Positions 1 through 7,975 of a DNA stretch of 58,956 nt are shown one piece after another. Numbering within the stretch: the stretch's first letter is position 1; each line of letters opens with the position of its first letter. Position numbers and translations under genes: made by a program. The notes below the pieces were generated by a model. It had not been told where the DNA came from. It made no database searches and was given only the letters and a program-made list of their open reading frames with translations. Where the stretch lies: contig JAFULM010000012.1 of assembly GCA_017483185.1 (NCBI GenBank), positions 1 to 58,956 of the forward strand. The letters run 5' to 3'. The stretch comes from Prevotella sp. Its GTDB lineage: Bacteria > Bacteroidota > Bacteroidia > Bacteroidales > Bacteroidaceae.

Positions 1-67
1 GGTGGTTAGTCATATTCTGTTATCTAAAGAGATGATTTATAGAATGTTATTGTTTAACCACCCCTAA

Positions 68-88
68 CCCCTCCTTCGGAAGGAGGGG
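68..88. repeat. Short perfect palindrome (REP-like)
   Basis: Two perfect 10-nt arms (CCCCTCCTTC and its complement) are separated by a single base. It lies downstream of the 3' end of the thioredoxin-family gene that stops at 200. No T-tract follows on either strand, so a classical terminator is not shown. It resembles the CCCTCCCC-TT-GGGGAGGG palindromes near 37.8 and 41.25 kb. Confidence 0.6.
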
Positions 89-199
89 ACTACAGTTACC
101 CCACTTAAAGGCTTCCGGATGAGTTCGTATTTTGATACTGAATTTGATACACCCACATTTTTTAACGCCGATGGCGTTAAAAAATATCCCCTTTGCGGC

Positions 200-1219
200 C
201 TACCTTTCTATAAATTCCACTCCGCCGAAGTTCAACCGATACATTCCCTTCACCGGTCGGCCATCCTTGGCCTCCTTCCATTTCGGCATGCTCTTGAAAA
301 TCCGATAGCCCTCCTTTGCAAACTGGCGCATACATTCCTTGCGTATTTCGGCCTGCTGTTCTGTGGTATATTTGGCGAGTGCGGTCGTGTTCACGTGCGT
401 CAGCTTACAGTCAGTTGCCGTTATGTCCATTATACTGCCGTCGGGATTCAAGGTGTAGAGCATTATTACATGTCCGGCAGCCTGCAGATTGTTTGCCATT
501 TCCGGATATTGAAGATGCCGGTGCACATACTTTTTCAGCGCCTCGCCACCACCAGGAAAGCGGTCCAAATCAGCCTCAGACAGCGGTTTCACGCCCGTCG
601 GCGCACCGTCGTTTCTGCGCGGCGCCTTCTTCCGGTTCGCAACAGCTTCCGGCGCAATCGTTTCGAGAGTCCGGCGCAGCTTGTCCGCCATGACAGTTCC
701 GAGCTTTACGCGGCCGTCGGGTCCGATGAGATAGATCGTCGGAATCCAGTTGACGTGATAGTCCTTGGCCACCTGCGTCTCCTTCCACGGCTTCTCCTCA
801 CGGTGCTGCATCCACGTCATCGCGCTGTCGGCCACGCACTTTCGCCACGCCTCCTCGGTCTTGTCAAACGACATGCCGATGAAGACGATGCTGTCAGAGG
901 CAAAATGTCGGTTCATCCAGCGTATCTTCTTGATGTCCTTGCGGCAGTCCGGACACCACGAAGCCCAGAAGTCGAGCACGACATACTTGCCACGCAGCGA
1001 TCTGAGCGACGTTCCGTCATAGTCCGCACCGGCGTTTGCAACGACAAAATCGGGGGCTTCCGTGCCGGGACGGAGCAGGTCCGCAGCATATTTCTCGTCG
1101 GCGTCGCCCTGTGCCTTTACGCCGAGGAGCGAGACGGACAGTAGCGCAACCGAAAGCAGCCGCCTGTTCGCCACACAGAACCGGGTCAAACGGCCGGCAA
1201 AACAATTCTTCGTCTTCAT
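200..1219 (-). CDS. TlpA-like thiol-disulfide oxidoreductase with C-terminal TonB-like domain
   Basis: A 339-residue exported protein. Residues 20-36 form a hydrophobic signal segment after a basic start. Residues 50-190 are a thioredoxin/TlpA fold with the active site Cys-Pro-Asp-Cys at 89-92 and a likely cis-proline at 160 (WIPT). Residues 221-335 begin FPGGGEALKKYVHRHLQYP, which matches the TonB C-terminal-like domain that Bacteroidetes often attach to periplasmic proteins. The likely role is reduction or isomerisation of disulfides in the periplasm. The TonB-like part could bind an envelope partner, but it lacks the TonB transmembrane and proline-rich parts, so energy coupling is not implied. 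A -7 box lies upstream at 1267-1274. The gene is transcribed alone. The fold assignments are firm; the substrate is unknown. Confidence 0.85.
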   Translation of the reverse strand: MKTKNCFAGRLTRFCVANRRLLSVALLSVSLLGVKAQGDADEKYAADLLRPGTEAPDFVVANAGADYDGTSLRSLRGKYVVLDFWASWCPDCRKDIKKIRWMNRHFASDSIVFIGMSFDKTEEAWRKCVADSAMTWMQHREEKPWKETQVAKDYHVNWIPTIYLIGPDGRVKLGTVMADKLRRTLETIAPEAVANRKKAPRRNDGAPTGVKPLSEADLDRFPGGGEALKKYVHRHLQYPEMANNLQAAGHVIMLYTLNPDGSIMDITATDCKLTHVNTTALAKYTTEQQAEIRKECMRQFAKEGYRIFKSMPKWKEAKDGRPVKGMYRLNFGGVEFIER

Positions 1220-1266
1220 TTTATCACTTTATGTTTAATAACTAATTCAATCTGTTATATTCCACG

Positions 1267-1274
1267 CAAATATA
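1267..1274 (-). promoter_or_regulatory. Bacteroidetes -7 box (TATATTTG) for the TlpA-like gene
   Basis: TATATTTG on the minus strand, 48 nt upstream of the ATG at 1219. It fits the TAnnTTTG consensus; no good -33 TTTG is seen at the usual spacing. Confidence 0.45.
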
Positions 1275-2002
1275 CTTAAAAAATCCCATTTTACCCCCCC
1301 CGATTACTGAAAAATTATAAAACCGACCGTCAATTTCTTAATTATACCGAGCCATTCGAACGCCCTACCCTCCGGACCACACTCATGAACGTTCCGCACG
1401 AACCGTCATGTCCTGTTTTTTCCTATTTTAATGCCCACGAGAATGGGGACTTTTCAAAAAAATTCGGCCACGAGTGAAAATATCGCAAGCATGAACGTAT
1501 CAAATTTTAGGGGTCTCAGAGGAATAATATTTACACATTTTGCAACATCCTCATTCACTGTTATTTACAAACAAGGACAGTCCTGCCGTTTTTCCGCGAG
1601 GCAACGACGACCATGCCGTAAGGCCCTTACGGCTCTGCAACGAGGGCCTTACGGCAATGCAACGGGGCCGCCGTCGTACTCTCAAAGCGGCCCCGCGGCA
1701 ACCCCGGGAGGGCCTTACGGCGAAGAAAAACGGATTTTTTTGGCAAAAAACGGGCATCAAAAACTGACGAAAACGTCCGTTTCTGAAACCCCGTAAGGGC
1801 CTTACGGGGTGATCACGGCAGAAAATCACGCGATTTTCTGCACAAGACAGCCTCCGATTTTGGCTAAAAACGGCCCAAAAAGCCTCCGGAATGAGCAAAA
1901 CCGCAAGTTTTTCCGGTTGCCGTTTTGTAAAAATATGAGACTGTATTTATACACTACTCTCTGCACACATATTTTTGTACTATGGCAATAATACAAAAAT
2001 TT
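1275..2002. other. Non-coding gap, left half, with a GC-rich palindrome cluster
   Basis: No protein-like reading frame is seen. 1275-1600 is unremarkable. 1606-1810 holds the first GC-rich palindrome cluster (separate entry). 1811-2000 is T-rich, with local hairpins such as AGAAAATC...GATTTTCT near 1820-1845. Confidence 0.5.
1606..1811. repeat. GC-rich palindrome cluster, copy 1
   Basis: A mosaic of short palindromic modules: CCGTAAGGCCCTTACGG near 1615, the same family near 1648 and 1722, and CCCCGTAAGGGCCTTACGG near 1790-1808. These are mixed with TGCAACG and CCCGGGAGG modules. The same modules recur at 26193-26299, 38034-38145 and 52385-52590, always in intergenic gaps longer than 1.3 kb. 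Function unknown. Confidence 0.7.
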
Positions 2003-2232
2003 CATTTGGGTGCCTTTACGTGGCTAATCTCTGTGAGAACGTTGCAGAAAAAGTAGGGTCGCGACCCGTCGCGACCGCCTCTTTGCCACATTGTTTCACC
2101 ACGGTCGATTGGCGCAAATGAACGGTCCGTCAAGCGATTGCTTATGTGGCAAAGAGGCGGTCGCGACGGGTCACGACCCTACTTTTTCTGCGACGTCCTC
2201 ACAGAGATTACCCACATAAAGATTTCCAAATG
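2003..2232. repeat. Long palindromic element, family A copy 1 (MITE-like)
   Basis: About 230 bp that folds on itself over roughly 90-nt arms, from CATTTGGG at 2003 to CCAAATG at 2226-2232. The core arm contains TAGGGTCGCGACCCGTCGCG, repeated inverted on the right side. The loop carries a non-palindromic centre (CGATTGG ... CCGTCAAGCGATTG) conserved in the copies at 37.5 and 41.0 kb. There is no coding capacity, so if mobile it must use enzymes encoded elsewhere. This is the best preserved copy. Confidence 0.8.
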
Positions 2233-2380
2233 AGGTCATTGTGTTACCTACCTTGTCACTCCAAATGCCGGAAGAACCTAAAAACAGATTAAAATCACGG
2301 CGATTACTGGACGCACGAAGTTAATCTGTGTTGCAATAATAAAAGATAAACCATTTTTGATAATCATTATCCTTGAATAT

Positions 2381-2411
2381 TTTGCGATGAACGGCCACAT
2401 CGCTATCTTTG
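2381..2411 (+). promoter_or_regulatory. Strong Bacteroidetes promoter without an obvious gene
   Basis: TTTG at 2381-2384, 19 nt, then TATCTTTG at 2404-2411: a full match to the Bacteroidetes consensus. It points right, into the non-coding sequence before the 3' end of glnN. Confidence 0.65.
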
Positions 2412-2417
2412 CAACAT

Positions 2418-2626
2418 ATTCACCGGAAGAACAAGGGAACAGTATAAGGACATAATGAAGTAGTGATGTTATAATGTTAGTAATGTGATAGTAAGGGATT
2501 TGATAATAAGGTAATTGGATTGTAGTCAGTAGGATAACGAAAGCCGGAGGGACATCCCCGACATATGAAACAAACCGTGGGAAGATTTGATTCAGATGTC
2601 CGGAAAGTCTCTCCGGCCTTCTTTTT
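2418..2626 (+). ncRNA. Candidate small RNA between repeat element and glnN
   Basis: The transcript from the promoter at 2381-2411 would start near 2418 and meet a weak terminator-like hairpin at 2600-2616 (CCGGA, 7 nt, TCCGG) followed by CCTTCTTTTT at 2617-2626. Only a 25-codon frame is present (ATG at 2565), and it runs through the terminator, so RNA is favoured over protein. It converges on the 3' end of glnN and could act there or in trans. This is inferred from promoter plus terminator only. Confidence 0.35.
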
Positions 2627-2660
2627 GCCCGTGACGGAAACGGTCTGACGGGCCGTACGG

Positions 2661-4859
2661 TTATCTGATGAACAGCAGTTCGCGATATTTCGGCAACGTC
2701 CAGAGACCGTCCTCGACAATCATTTCCAGACTGTCAATCTCCTTCCGGATGGCCTCCATCTTCGGTTCCACCGTGTCGTGGTAGGCGATGGCACGCTCGT
2801 GGATGCTCTCGATGCGATTTGCCACGCGGCGGGACTCCGTCAGTTCCTCGACAAGACGCTCTATCGCCTCGGTGCTCTCGGCTATCTGCTCGATGAGCTT
2901 CATGTTGCGGGCAGAAAGGCGGTCGGCCTTCTCGGCTGGGAATACGGCCTTCATGCTCTGCACGTTGCGGATGAGCGTGCTCTGATAGTGAGTTGCCACG
3001 GGGATGATGTGGTTCATCGACATGTCGCTGATAACGCGACCCTCAATCTGGACTTTCTTCACGTATGTCTCCCACTTCACCTCGTTGCGGGCCTCCAGTT
3101 CCTTGCGCGACATGACTCCTGTGCGCTCAAACATCTCGATGCTCTCTGCGTCAAGGTATCTCTCAAAGACCACCGGACAGCTCCGCTCCGTGTCAAGTCC
3201 GCGGCGGCGGGCCTCCTCGACCCACTCCTCGCTATATCCGTTGCCGTCAAAACGTATCGGCTTGCAGGCCTTTATGTCCTCCCGCAGCACGTCGAGAATG
3301 GCGCTGATTTTGCCTTCGCCCTGCTCCATGAGGGCGTCGACGCGCGCCTTGAAGTTGACGAGAGCTTCGGCCACGGCCGAGTTGAGGGCAATCATGGCCG
3401 ACGCACAGTTGGCCTCCGAACCGATGGCGCGGAACTCGAAGCGATTGCCGGTGAAGGCGAAAGGCGACGTGCGGTTGCGGTCGGTGTTGTCGATGATGAG
3501 CTGGGGTATCTGCGGGATGTCGAGCTCCATGCCCTGCTTGGCCTTCAGGTTGAACAGCTCGTCCTTGTCGGAGGTCTCGATGTGGTCGAGAAGCTCGCTC
3601 AGCTGCTTGCCGAGGAACGACGAGATGATGGCCGGCGGGGCTTCGTGACCACCCAAGCGGTGGGCGTTGGTGGCGCTCATGATGCTCGCCTTGAGCAGTC
3701 CGTTATGCTTGTGGACTGCCACGAGGGTCTCGACGATGAACGTCACGAAGCGCAGGTTCTCCTCCGGTGTCTTGCCGGGGGCATGGAGCAGCACGCCGTT
3801 GTCGGCGCAGAGGCTCCAGTTGTTGTGCTTGCCCGAGCCGTTGATGCCGTCAAACGGCTTCTCGTGGAGCAGTACGCGGAAACCGTGGTTGCGGGCCACG
3901 CGCTTCATGAGCGACATCAGGAGCATGTTGTGGTCGACGGCGAGATTGCACTCTTCGTATATCGGAGCCAGCTCAAACTGGTTGGGAGCGACCTCGTTGT
4001 GGCGCGTCTTGCACGGTATGGCCAGTTCGAGCGAGCGTATTTCGAGGTCTTTCATGAAGGCCTGGACGCGGTCGGGGATTGTTCCGAAATAGTGGTCGTC
4101 CATCTGCTGGTTCTTCGCACTCTCGTGGCCCATCAGCGTGCGGCCGGTAAGCATGAGGTCGGGACGGGCCGAATAGAGTCCCTCGTCGACGAGGAAATAC
4201 TCCTGTTCCCAGCCGAGATTACACTTGACCTTGTTCACCTCGGGATATAAATAGCGGCAGACGTCGGTCGCGGCGCGGTCTACAGCGTGCAGCGCGCGCA
4301 GCAACGGGGCTTTATAGTCGAGCGCCTCGCCGGTATAGGAGATGAATATCGTCGGAATACAGAGCGTGTCGTCGATGATGAACACGGGCGACGTGGGGTC
4401 CCATGCGGAATATCCGCGGGCCTCGAATGTGTTGCGTATGCCGCCGTTGGGGAACGACGAGGCGTCCGGCTCCTGCTGGACGAGGAGCTTGCCGCTGAAG
4501 TTCTCCACCATGCCGCCCTTGCCGTCATGCTCCACGAAGGCGTCGTGCTTCTCGGCCGTACCTTCGGTCAACGGCTGAAACCAGTGGGTATAGTGGGTCA
4601 CACCCATCTCCATTGCCCACTGCTTCATGCCGGCCGCCACGGCGTCGGCGATAGAACGGTCAAGACGTGTGCCGTTGTCAATGACGTCGATGAGCTTGGC
4701 ATAGACGTCTGCCGGCAGATACTTGTACATCTTCTGACGTGTGAAGACGTATTTGGCAAAATACTCCGACGGCCTTTCGGCTGGAGCTTTCACCTCGACA
4801 GCCTGTTTCTTGAAGGCCTCTTCTACTACCTGAAATCTTAAGTTTGAAGACATTATCAT
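2661..4859 (-). CDS. glnN: Glutamine synthetase type III
   Basis: A 732-residue protein of the large GSIII class, which makes glutamine from glutamate, ammonia and ATP in the cytoplasm. The start (LRFQVVEEAFKKQAVEV), the KHNNWS stretch, and the segment around NRTSPFAFTGNRFEFRAIGS (the nucleotide/metal-site region of the family) are typical. The length agrees with GSIII (about 730) rather than GSI (about 470). Two in-frame starts lie close together, ATG at 4859 and at 4853; the second (MSSNLRFQ) looks more like other GSIII starts. It lies downstream of and on the same strand as aguB, separated by 216 bp with an inverted repeat. No clear -7 box is visible just upstream. Confidence 0.95.
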   Translation of the reverse strand: MIMSSNLRFQVVEEAFKKQAVEVKAPAERPSEYFAKYVFTRQKMYKYLPADVYAKLIDVIDNGTRLDRSIADAVAAGMKQWAMEMGVTHYTHWFQPLTEGTAEKHDAFVEHDGKGGMVENFSGKLLVQQEPDASSFPNGGIRNTFEARGYSAWDPTSPVFIIDDTLCIPTIFISYTGEALDYKAPLLRALHAVDRAATDVCRYLYPEVNKVKCNLGWEQEYFLVDEGLYSARPDLMLTGRTLMGHESAKNQQMDDHYFGTIPDRVQAFMKDLEIRSLELAIPCKTRHNEVAPNQFELAPIYEECNLAVDHNMLLMSLMKRVARNHGFRVLLHEKPFDGINGSGKHNNWSLCADNGVLLHAPGKTPEENLRFVTFIVETLVAVHKHNGLLKASIMSATNAHRLGGHEAPPAIISSFLGKQLSELLDHIETSDKDELFNLKAKQGMELDIPQIPQLIIDNTDRNRTSPFAFTGNRFEFRAIGSEANCASAMIALNSAVAEALVNFKARVDALMEQGEGKISAILDVLREDIKACKPIRFDGNGYSEEWVEEARRRGLDTERSCPVVFERYLDAESIEMFERTGVMSRKELEARNEVKWETYVKKVQIEGRVISDMSMNHIIPVATHYQSTLIRNVQSMKAVFPAEKADRLSARNMKLIEQIAESTEAIERLVEELTESRRVANRIESIHERAIAYHDTVEPKMEAIRKEIDSLEMIVEDGLWTLPKYRELLFIR

Positions 4860-4888
4860 TATTTCTTTTTGGTTGCCTATTTAATAAA

Positions 4889-5075
4889 TGAAGAACGAAG
4901 AGTGAAGAATGAAGACGTGTTGATGAGCGAAGCGAATAATCAACTACGCCGTTCCCACGGCACGGTCTTTCTAACGATGAATGAAGATTTAAGAACAGGC
5001 TACGCCGTAATGATTCAGCACAGTGAGAACGGCGTCAGCCCCATTCTTCATTTTCATCCTTCTTCATTCTTCACT
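4889..5075. repeat. Imperfect inverted repeat of the GAAGAGTGAAGAATGAAGA type
   Basis: Between aguB and glnN, the left side reads GAAGAGTGAAGAATGAAGA and the right side ends TTCTTCATTCTTCACTTT. The two arms are complementary over about 18 nt and are separated by roughly 150 nt. A related but more GC-rich version (GAGTGAGGAGTG) sits inside the glycosyltransferase fusion gene at 23989-24107. Confidence 0.55.
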
Positions 5076-5954
5076 TTACATGTCAATGTATCTCTTCGTT
5101 ATCCCGCCATATTCCTCAATCCGGCGGTCGCGCAGGAAGGGCCACCAGCGGCGCACCTGCTCACTGTGTTTCATGTCGATGTCGACGATGATGCTCTCTT
5201 CCTCGTCCGTGGAAGCCTCATAGTATATCTCTCCCTGCGGTCCGGCGACAAACGATGTGCCCCAGAACGTGATGCCGCGCGTCTGTCCCGACGGATCCGG
5301 CTCATGGCCGACGCGGTTGACAGCCACCACCGGCAGCCCGTTGGCAACGGCATGGCCGCGCTGAACGGTCTGCCAAGCACTGCGCTGACGCTGCTGTTCT
5401 TCGGGCGCGTCGCTGCTCTCATAGCCTATGGCCGTGGGGTAGATAAGGATTTCCGCGCCCTGAAGAGCCATCAGGCGGGCGGCCTCCGGATACCACTGAT
5501 CCCAGCAGACCATCACGCCGAGGCGGCCCACGCTCGTGTCAATCGGATGGAAACCGAGGTCACCGGGCGTGAAATAGAACTTTTCGTAGTATGCCGGATC
5601 GTCCGGGATGTGCATCTTCCGGTACTTGCCGGCGATGGTTCCGTCACGCTCTATCACGACAGCCGTGTTGTGATAGAGGCCCGGCGCGCGACGCTCAAAC
5701 AGTGACGTGACGATGACGACACCGTATTCGCGGGCCAGCTCGCCGAACATGTCAGTTGAAGGGCCGGGAATCGGCTCGGCCAGATCGAAGTTGTCGACGC
5801 TTTCCACCTGACAGAAATAGAGCGAGTTGTGAAGTTCCTGAAGAACAACAAGCTCAGCTCCGCGCTTCGCCAGATCGGCCACGCCTTCGGCCAGACGCAG
5901 GATGTTGTCGCGCGTATCGGCCGTGTTATGCTGTTGAAGAAATCCTATTTTCAT
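5076..5954 (-). CDS. aguB: N-carbamoylputrescine amidase
   Basis: A 292-residue member of the nitrilase/carbon-nitrogen hydrolase family. The catalytic triad is visible: Glu40 (VLQELHN), Lys113 (YRKMHIPDDP) and Cys150 (VMVCWDQWYPEAAR). The sequence around the Cys and the FYFTPGD stretch match N-carbamoylputrescine amidases. The reaction is N-carbamoylputrescine + water to putrescine + CO2 + ammonia, in the cytoplasm. It follows aguA by 78 bp on the same strand, so the two steps from agmatine to putrescine are encoded together. The whole family length is present. Confidence 0.93.
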   Translation of the reverse strand: MKIGFLQQHNTADTRDNILRLAEGVADLAKRGAELVVLQELHNSLYFCQVESVDNFDLAEPIPGPSTDMFGELAREYGVVIVTSLFERRAPGLYHNTAVVIERDGTIAGKYRKMHIPDDPAYYEKFYFTPGDLGFHPIDTSVGRLGVMVCWDQWYPEAARLMALQGAEILIYPTAIGYESSDAPEEQQRQRSAWQTVQRGHAVANGLPVVAVNRVGHEPDPSGQTRGITFWGTSFVAGPQGEIYYEASTDEEESIIVDIDMKHSEQVRRWWPFLRDRRIEEYGGITKRYIDM

Positions 5955-6032
5955 ATCATACTTGAATTGTTATATAATGAAAGTCCCTCCCGACCTCCCC
6001 TACCGGAAGGAGAAGGGACGGCAAGCGTGCTT

Positions 6033-7130
6033 TCAGATGAAAGTCTTTTCCGTCTCCTCTCCATCCCGCAGGGCAGGAAGGGAGGGATATTGCATCGTGC
6101 AGCAGTGCAGCGAACCGTGCTGCCGGATGACGCTCCGGCAGTCTATGCCGACCGTCTCACGGTCTGGAAATGCCTCGGCGATGATGCGAAGCGCCTCGCG
6201 GTCGGCGTCCGGCTGGGCGTATGTGGGGCAGAGCACGGCACCGTTGACAACGAGAAAGTTGGCGTATGTGGCCGGCAGCCGTTCACCGTCGTCGTCGAAT
6301 ATCGGTGATGGCGACGGCAACCGGAGCAGCCGGAAAGGCCGTCCGTCGGACGTGCGCAGTGTCCGCAACTGTTCTTCCATGCGCCGCAATTCGTCATATT
6401 GCTCGTCCTCGGGGTCGTCGCAGCCTACATATAATAATGTGTCGTCGGGCGCCACACGCACCAGCGTGTCTATATGACCGTCCGTGTCGTCGCCCGTCAG
6501 ATTGCCGTGGTCTATCCAGACGATGCGCCGGGCGTGCAGACGGCGTATCAGTTCCGTCTCTATCTCTGCCCGGGTCATCGGCTGATTGCGGTTGGGAGCC
6601 ATGAGACAGCCCGTCGTCGTGAACACCGTGCCACGGCCGTCGCTCTCAATCGAACCTCCTTCGAGCACGAAATCAAGATGGTCCTCATACTCTCCCGCGA
6701 CAATTCCTGCCTCATACAGCCGTCTGTTTATAGCGTTGTCGAGCGCAGCCTCAAACTTACGGCCCCATCCATTGAAGCAGAAGTCGAGCAGCCGGAGGCC
6801 CCCTTGGTCGTCGGTAAGCGTGATGAAGCCGTGGTCCCGCGCCCAAGTGTCATCCGCCGGACACGCCAGCGTCGTGATGCGGTCCATCATCTCCTCCGTC
6901 GCACCGCCACGCCTGATTTGCTCCAACGACTCTTCGGGCGCCGGGGCAACGACAATAAGCCTTTGGCGGCGGGCTATTTCAATAGCCATTTCAACATAAG
7001 TCCGGGTTATTTCGGCCAATATGGGCTGCCAATCGGTAGCCTCGTGCGGCCATGTCAGTTGCACCGCGCTCTGTGGTTCCCACTCGGCGGGCATCCGAAA
7101 TCTGTCGTTCGTGATATTGCAGTCAGTCAT
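6033..7130 (-). CDS. aguA: Agmatine deiminase
   Basis: A 365-residue protein of the peptidyl-arginine deiminase-like (porphyromonas-type) family. It starts RMPAEWEPQSAVQLTWPH, typical of AguA, and carries the WARDHG, LEGGSIESDGRGT and HGNLTGDDTDGHIDT motifs. The likely catalytic Cys is in GSLHCC (Cys343). The reaction is agmatine + water to N-carbamoylputrescine + ammonia. It is the first gene of the aguA-aguB unit. The last ~15 residues are encoded by a run resembling the local GC-rich repeats, so the tail may be repeat-derived. The promoter is in direct repeat copy A (-7 box at 7163-7170). Confidence 0.93.
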   Translation of the reverse strand: MTDCNITNDRFRMPAEWEPQSAVQLTWPHEATDWQPILAEITRTYVEMAIEIARRQRLIVVAPAPEESLEQIRRGGATEEMMDRITTLACPADDTWARDHGFITLTDDQGGLRLLDFCFNGWGRKFEAALDNAINRRLYEAGIVAGEYEDHLDFVLEGGSIESDGRGTVFTTTGCLMAPNRNQPMTRAEIETELIRRLHARRIVWIDHGNLTGDDTDGHIDTLVRVAPDDTLLYVGCDDPEDEQYDELRRMEEQLRTLRTSDGRPFRLLRLPSPSPIFDDDGERLPATYANFLVVNGAVLCPTYAQPDADREALRIIAEAFPDRETVGIDCRSVIRQHGSLHCCTMQYPSLPALRDGEETEKTFI

Positions 7131-7213
7131 CTCGTCCTGTCACGGCATTTGTAATTACGCCGCAAAGTTACTCTTTTTTTCCGAGATAACTGCGCTGATG
7201 GATGTGTTTTTAT
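7124..7213. repeat. Direct repeat copy A (aguA promoter copy)
   Basis: About 89 bp, nearly identical to 7871-7960 (offset 747, one 1-nt indel, a handful of mismatches). It holds the aguA start codon and a minus-strand -7 box TAACTTTG at 7163-7170. The two copies flank the toxin-antitoxin pair. Confidence 0.85.
7163..7170 (-). promoter_or_regulatory. -7 box (TAACTTTG) of aguA-aguB
   Basis: TAACTTTG on the minus strand, 33 nt upstream of the aguA ATG and inside direct repeat copy A. No clear TTTG is seen at -33. Confidence 0.5.
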
Positions 7214-7242
7214 ATACCACTGTCTTTGTCCGGCACGGTTGG

Positions 7243-7584
7243 CTATATCAAACCGTTGGCTGACAATATAGCTTTCAGCTCTCCGTCCGAAATATTCTCA
7301 CGTTCGGACTTGTCATAAATAGTAAGGAGAAGAAGTTCCGTATCCGTCTCGGCCACCACAACACCGTAAGTGATAACCCTTGCACCTCCGCTTTTTCCTT
7401 TGCCTTTCGACGATATTGCCATTCTGACTTTGCGGATATTATTCCCTAAATCCACTCCTTGCCGCGGATTTTCTGAAAGGGATGTATTCAGCTTCTTCAA
7501 GTCGTCGGCAAAAGAACGGTATCGTTTTGCTAACCGCTTCATGGCTCTAATGAAATCCGGGGTAACCTTTATGTCACAACTCAT
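7243..7584 (-). CDS. RelE/ParE-family toxin
   Basis: A 113-residue basic protein with the RelE/ParE fold pattern: N-terminal helices (DFIRAMKRLAKRYRSFADDLKKL), then strands with KVRMAI, GARVITYG and LLLLTIYDKSEREN, then a C-terminal helix. Toxins of this family usually cleave mRNA on the ribosome or block gyrase; which one applies here cannot be read from the sequence. It overlaps the upstream 89-residue gene by 11 nt, the usual antitoxin-first order. The pair lies between two direct repeats that include a promoter. Confidence 0.75.
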   Translation of the reverse strand: MSCDIKVTPDFIRAMKRLAKRYRSFADDLKKLNTSLSENPRQGVDLGNNIRKVRMAISSKGKGKSGGARVITYGVVVAETDTELLLLTIYDKSERENISDGELKAILSANGLI

Positions 7585-7843
7585 ATATCGCTTCTTCCAG
7601 AGTTTTAAACGTCACTTTCCCTTCCTTATATTGCTTCAGTTCCTGACAAGCAGTGTTAAGACTGTTCAATATTTCAGCCTTCGTCATACACTCCTCTCCC
7701 TCGTCATCTTCTGCCATTGCCGTGTCATCCGGTTTTCCCGTTGCCACCAGCTTATCAGCAAGCCACCGACGATCACGTGCGCTTAGCGATAATGAATCAA
7801 GAAACGCCCATATTCCATCTAAAGATACAGTTGCTTTTCTCAT
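7574..7843 (-). CDS. Putative antitoxin of the RelE-like module
   Basis: An 89-residue acidic protein, upstream of and overlapping the toxin gene by 11 nt. The N-terminal half (SLDGIWAFLDSLSLSARDRRWLADKL) is helical and resembles small antitoxins that accompany RelE-like toxins in Bacteroidales. The C-terminal half (MTKAEILNSLNTACQELKQYKEGK) is the likely toxin-neutralising helix. It probably represses its own promoter, the -7 box at 7910-7917 in direct repeat copy B. The assignment rests on position, size and charge rather than on a family I can name. Confidence 0.65.
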   Translation of the reverse strand: MRKATVSLDGIWAFLDSLSLSARDRRWLADKLVATGKPDDTAMAEDDEGEECMTKAEILNSLNTACQELKQYKEGKVTFKTLEEAIYEL

Positions 7844-7870
7844 TTTTATATACTATCTTGTTATTACCGT

Positions 7871-7960
7871 CAGTCCTATCGTCCTGTCACGGCATTTGAC
7901 GTTACGCCGCAAAGTTACTCTTTTTTTCCGATATAACTGCGCCGTGAGGGCGTGTTTTTA
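7871..7960. repeat. Direct repeat copy B (toxin-antitoxin promoter copy)
   Basis: The second copy of the 7124-7213 sequence, in the same orientation, just upstream of the antitoxin gene and 15 bp from the stop of the next gene. It carries the same -7 box, TAACTTTG, at 7910-7917 on the minus strand. Confidence 0.85.
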
Positions 7961-7975
7961 CCCTTACGCAACACA

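Noticed and set aside
119-1144. A 341-codon plus-strand frame opposite the TlpA-like gene
   Set aside because: The minus strand encodes a clear thioredoxin/TonB-like protein; the plus frame has no recognisable features.
1606-1811. Possible CRISPR array from the repeated CCGTAAGG modules
   Set aside because: Spacing is irregular, the units are palindromic and overlapping, and no cas genes are in the window.
2053-2190. The TCGCGACC-rich hairpins read as terminators
   Set aside because: Arms are far longer than terminators, there is no T-tract, and the conserved centre recurs in three copies, so a repeat element fits better.
2778-4250. A 490-codon open frame on the plus strand opposite glnN
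   Set aside because: It mirrors glnN codons, has a His/Val/Leu-biased composition typical of antisense frames in GC-rich genes, and shows no domain.
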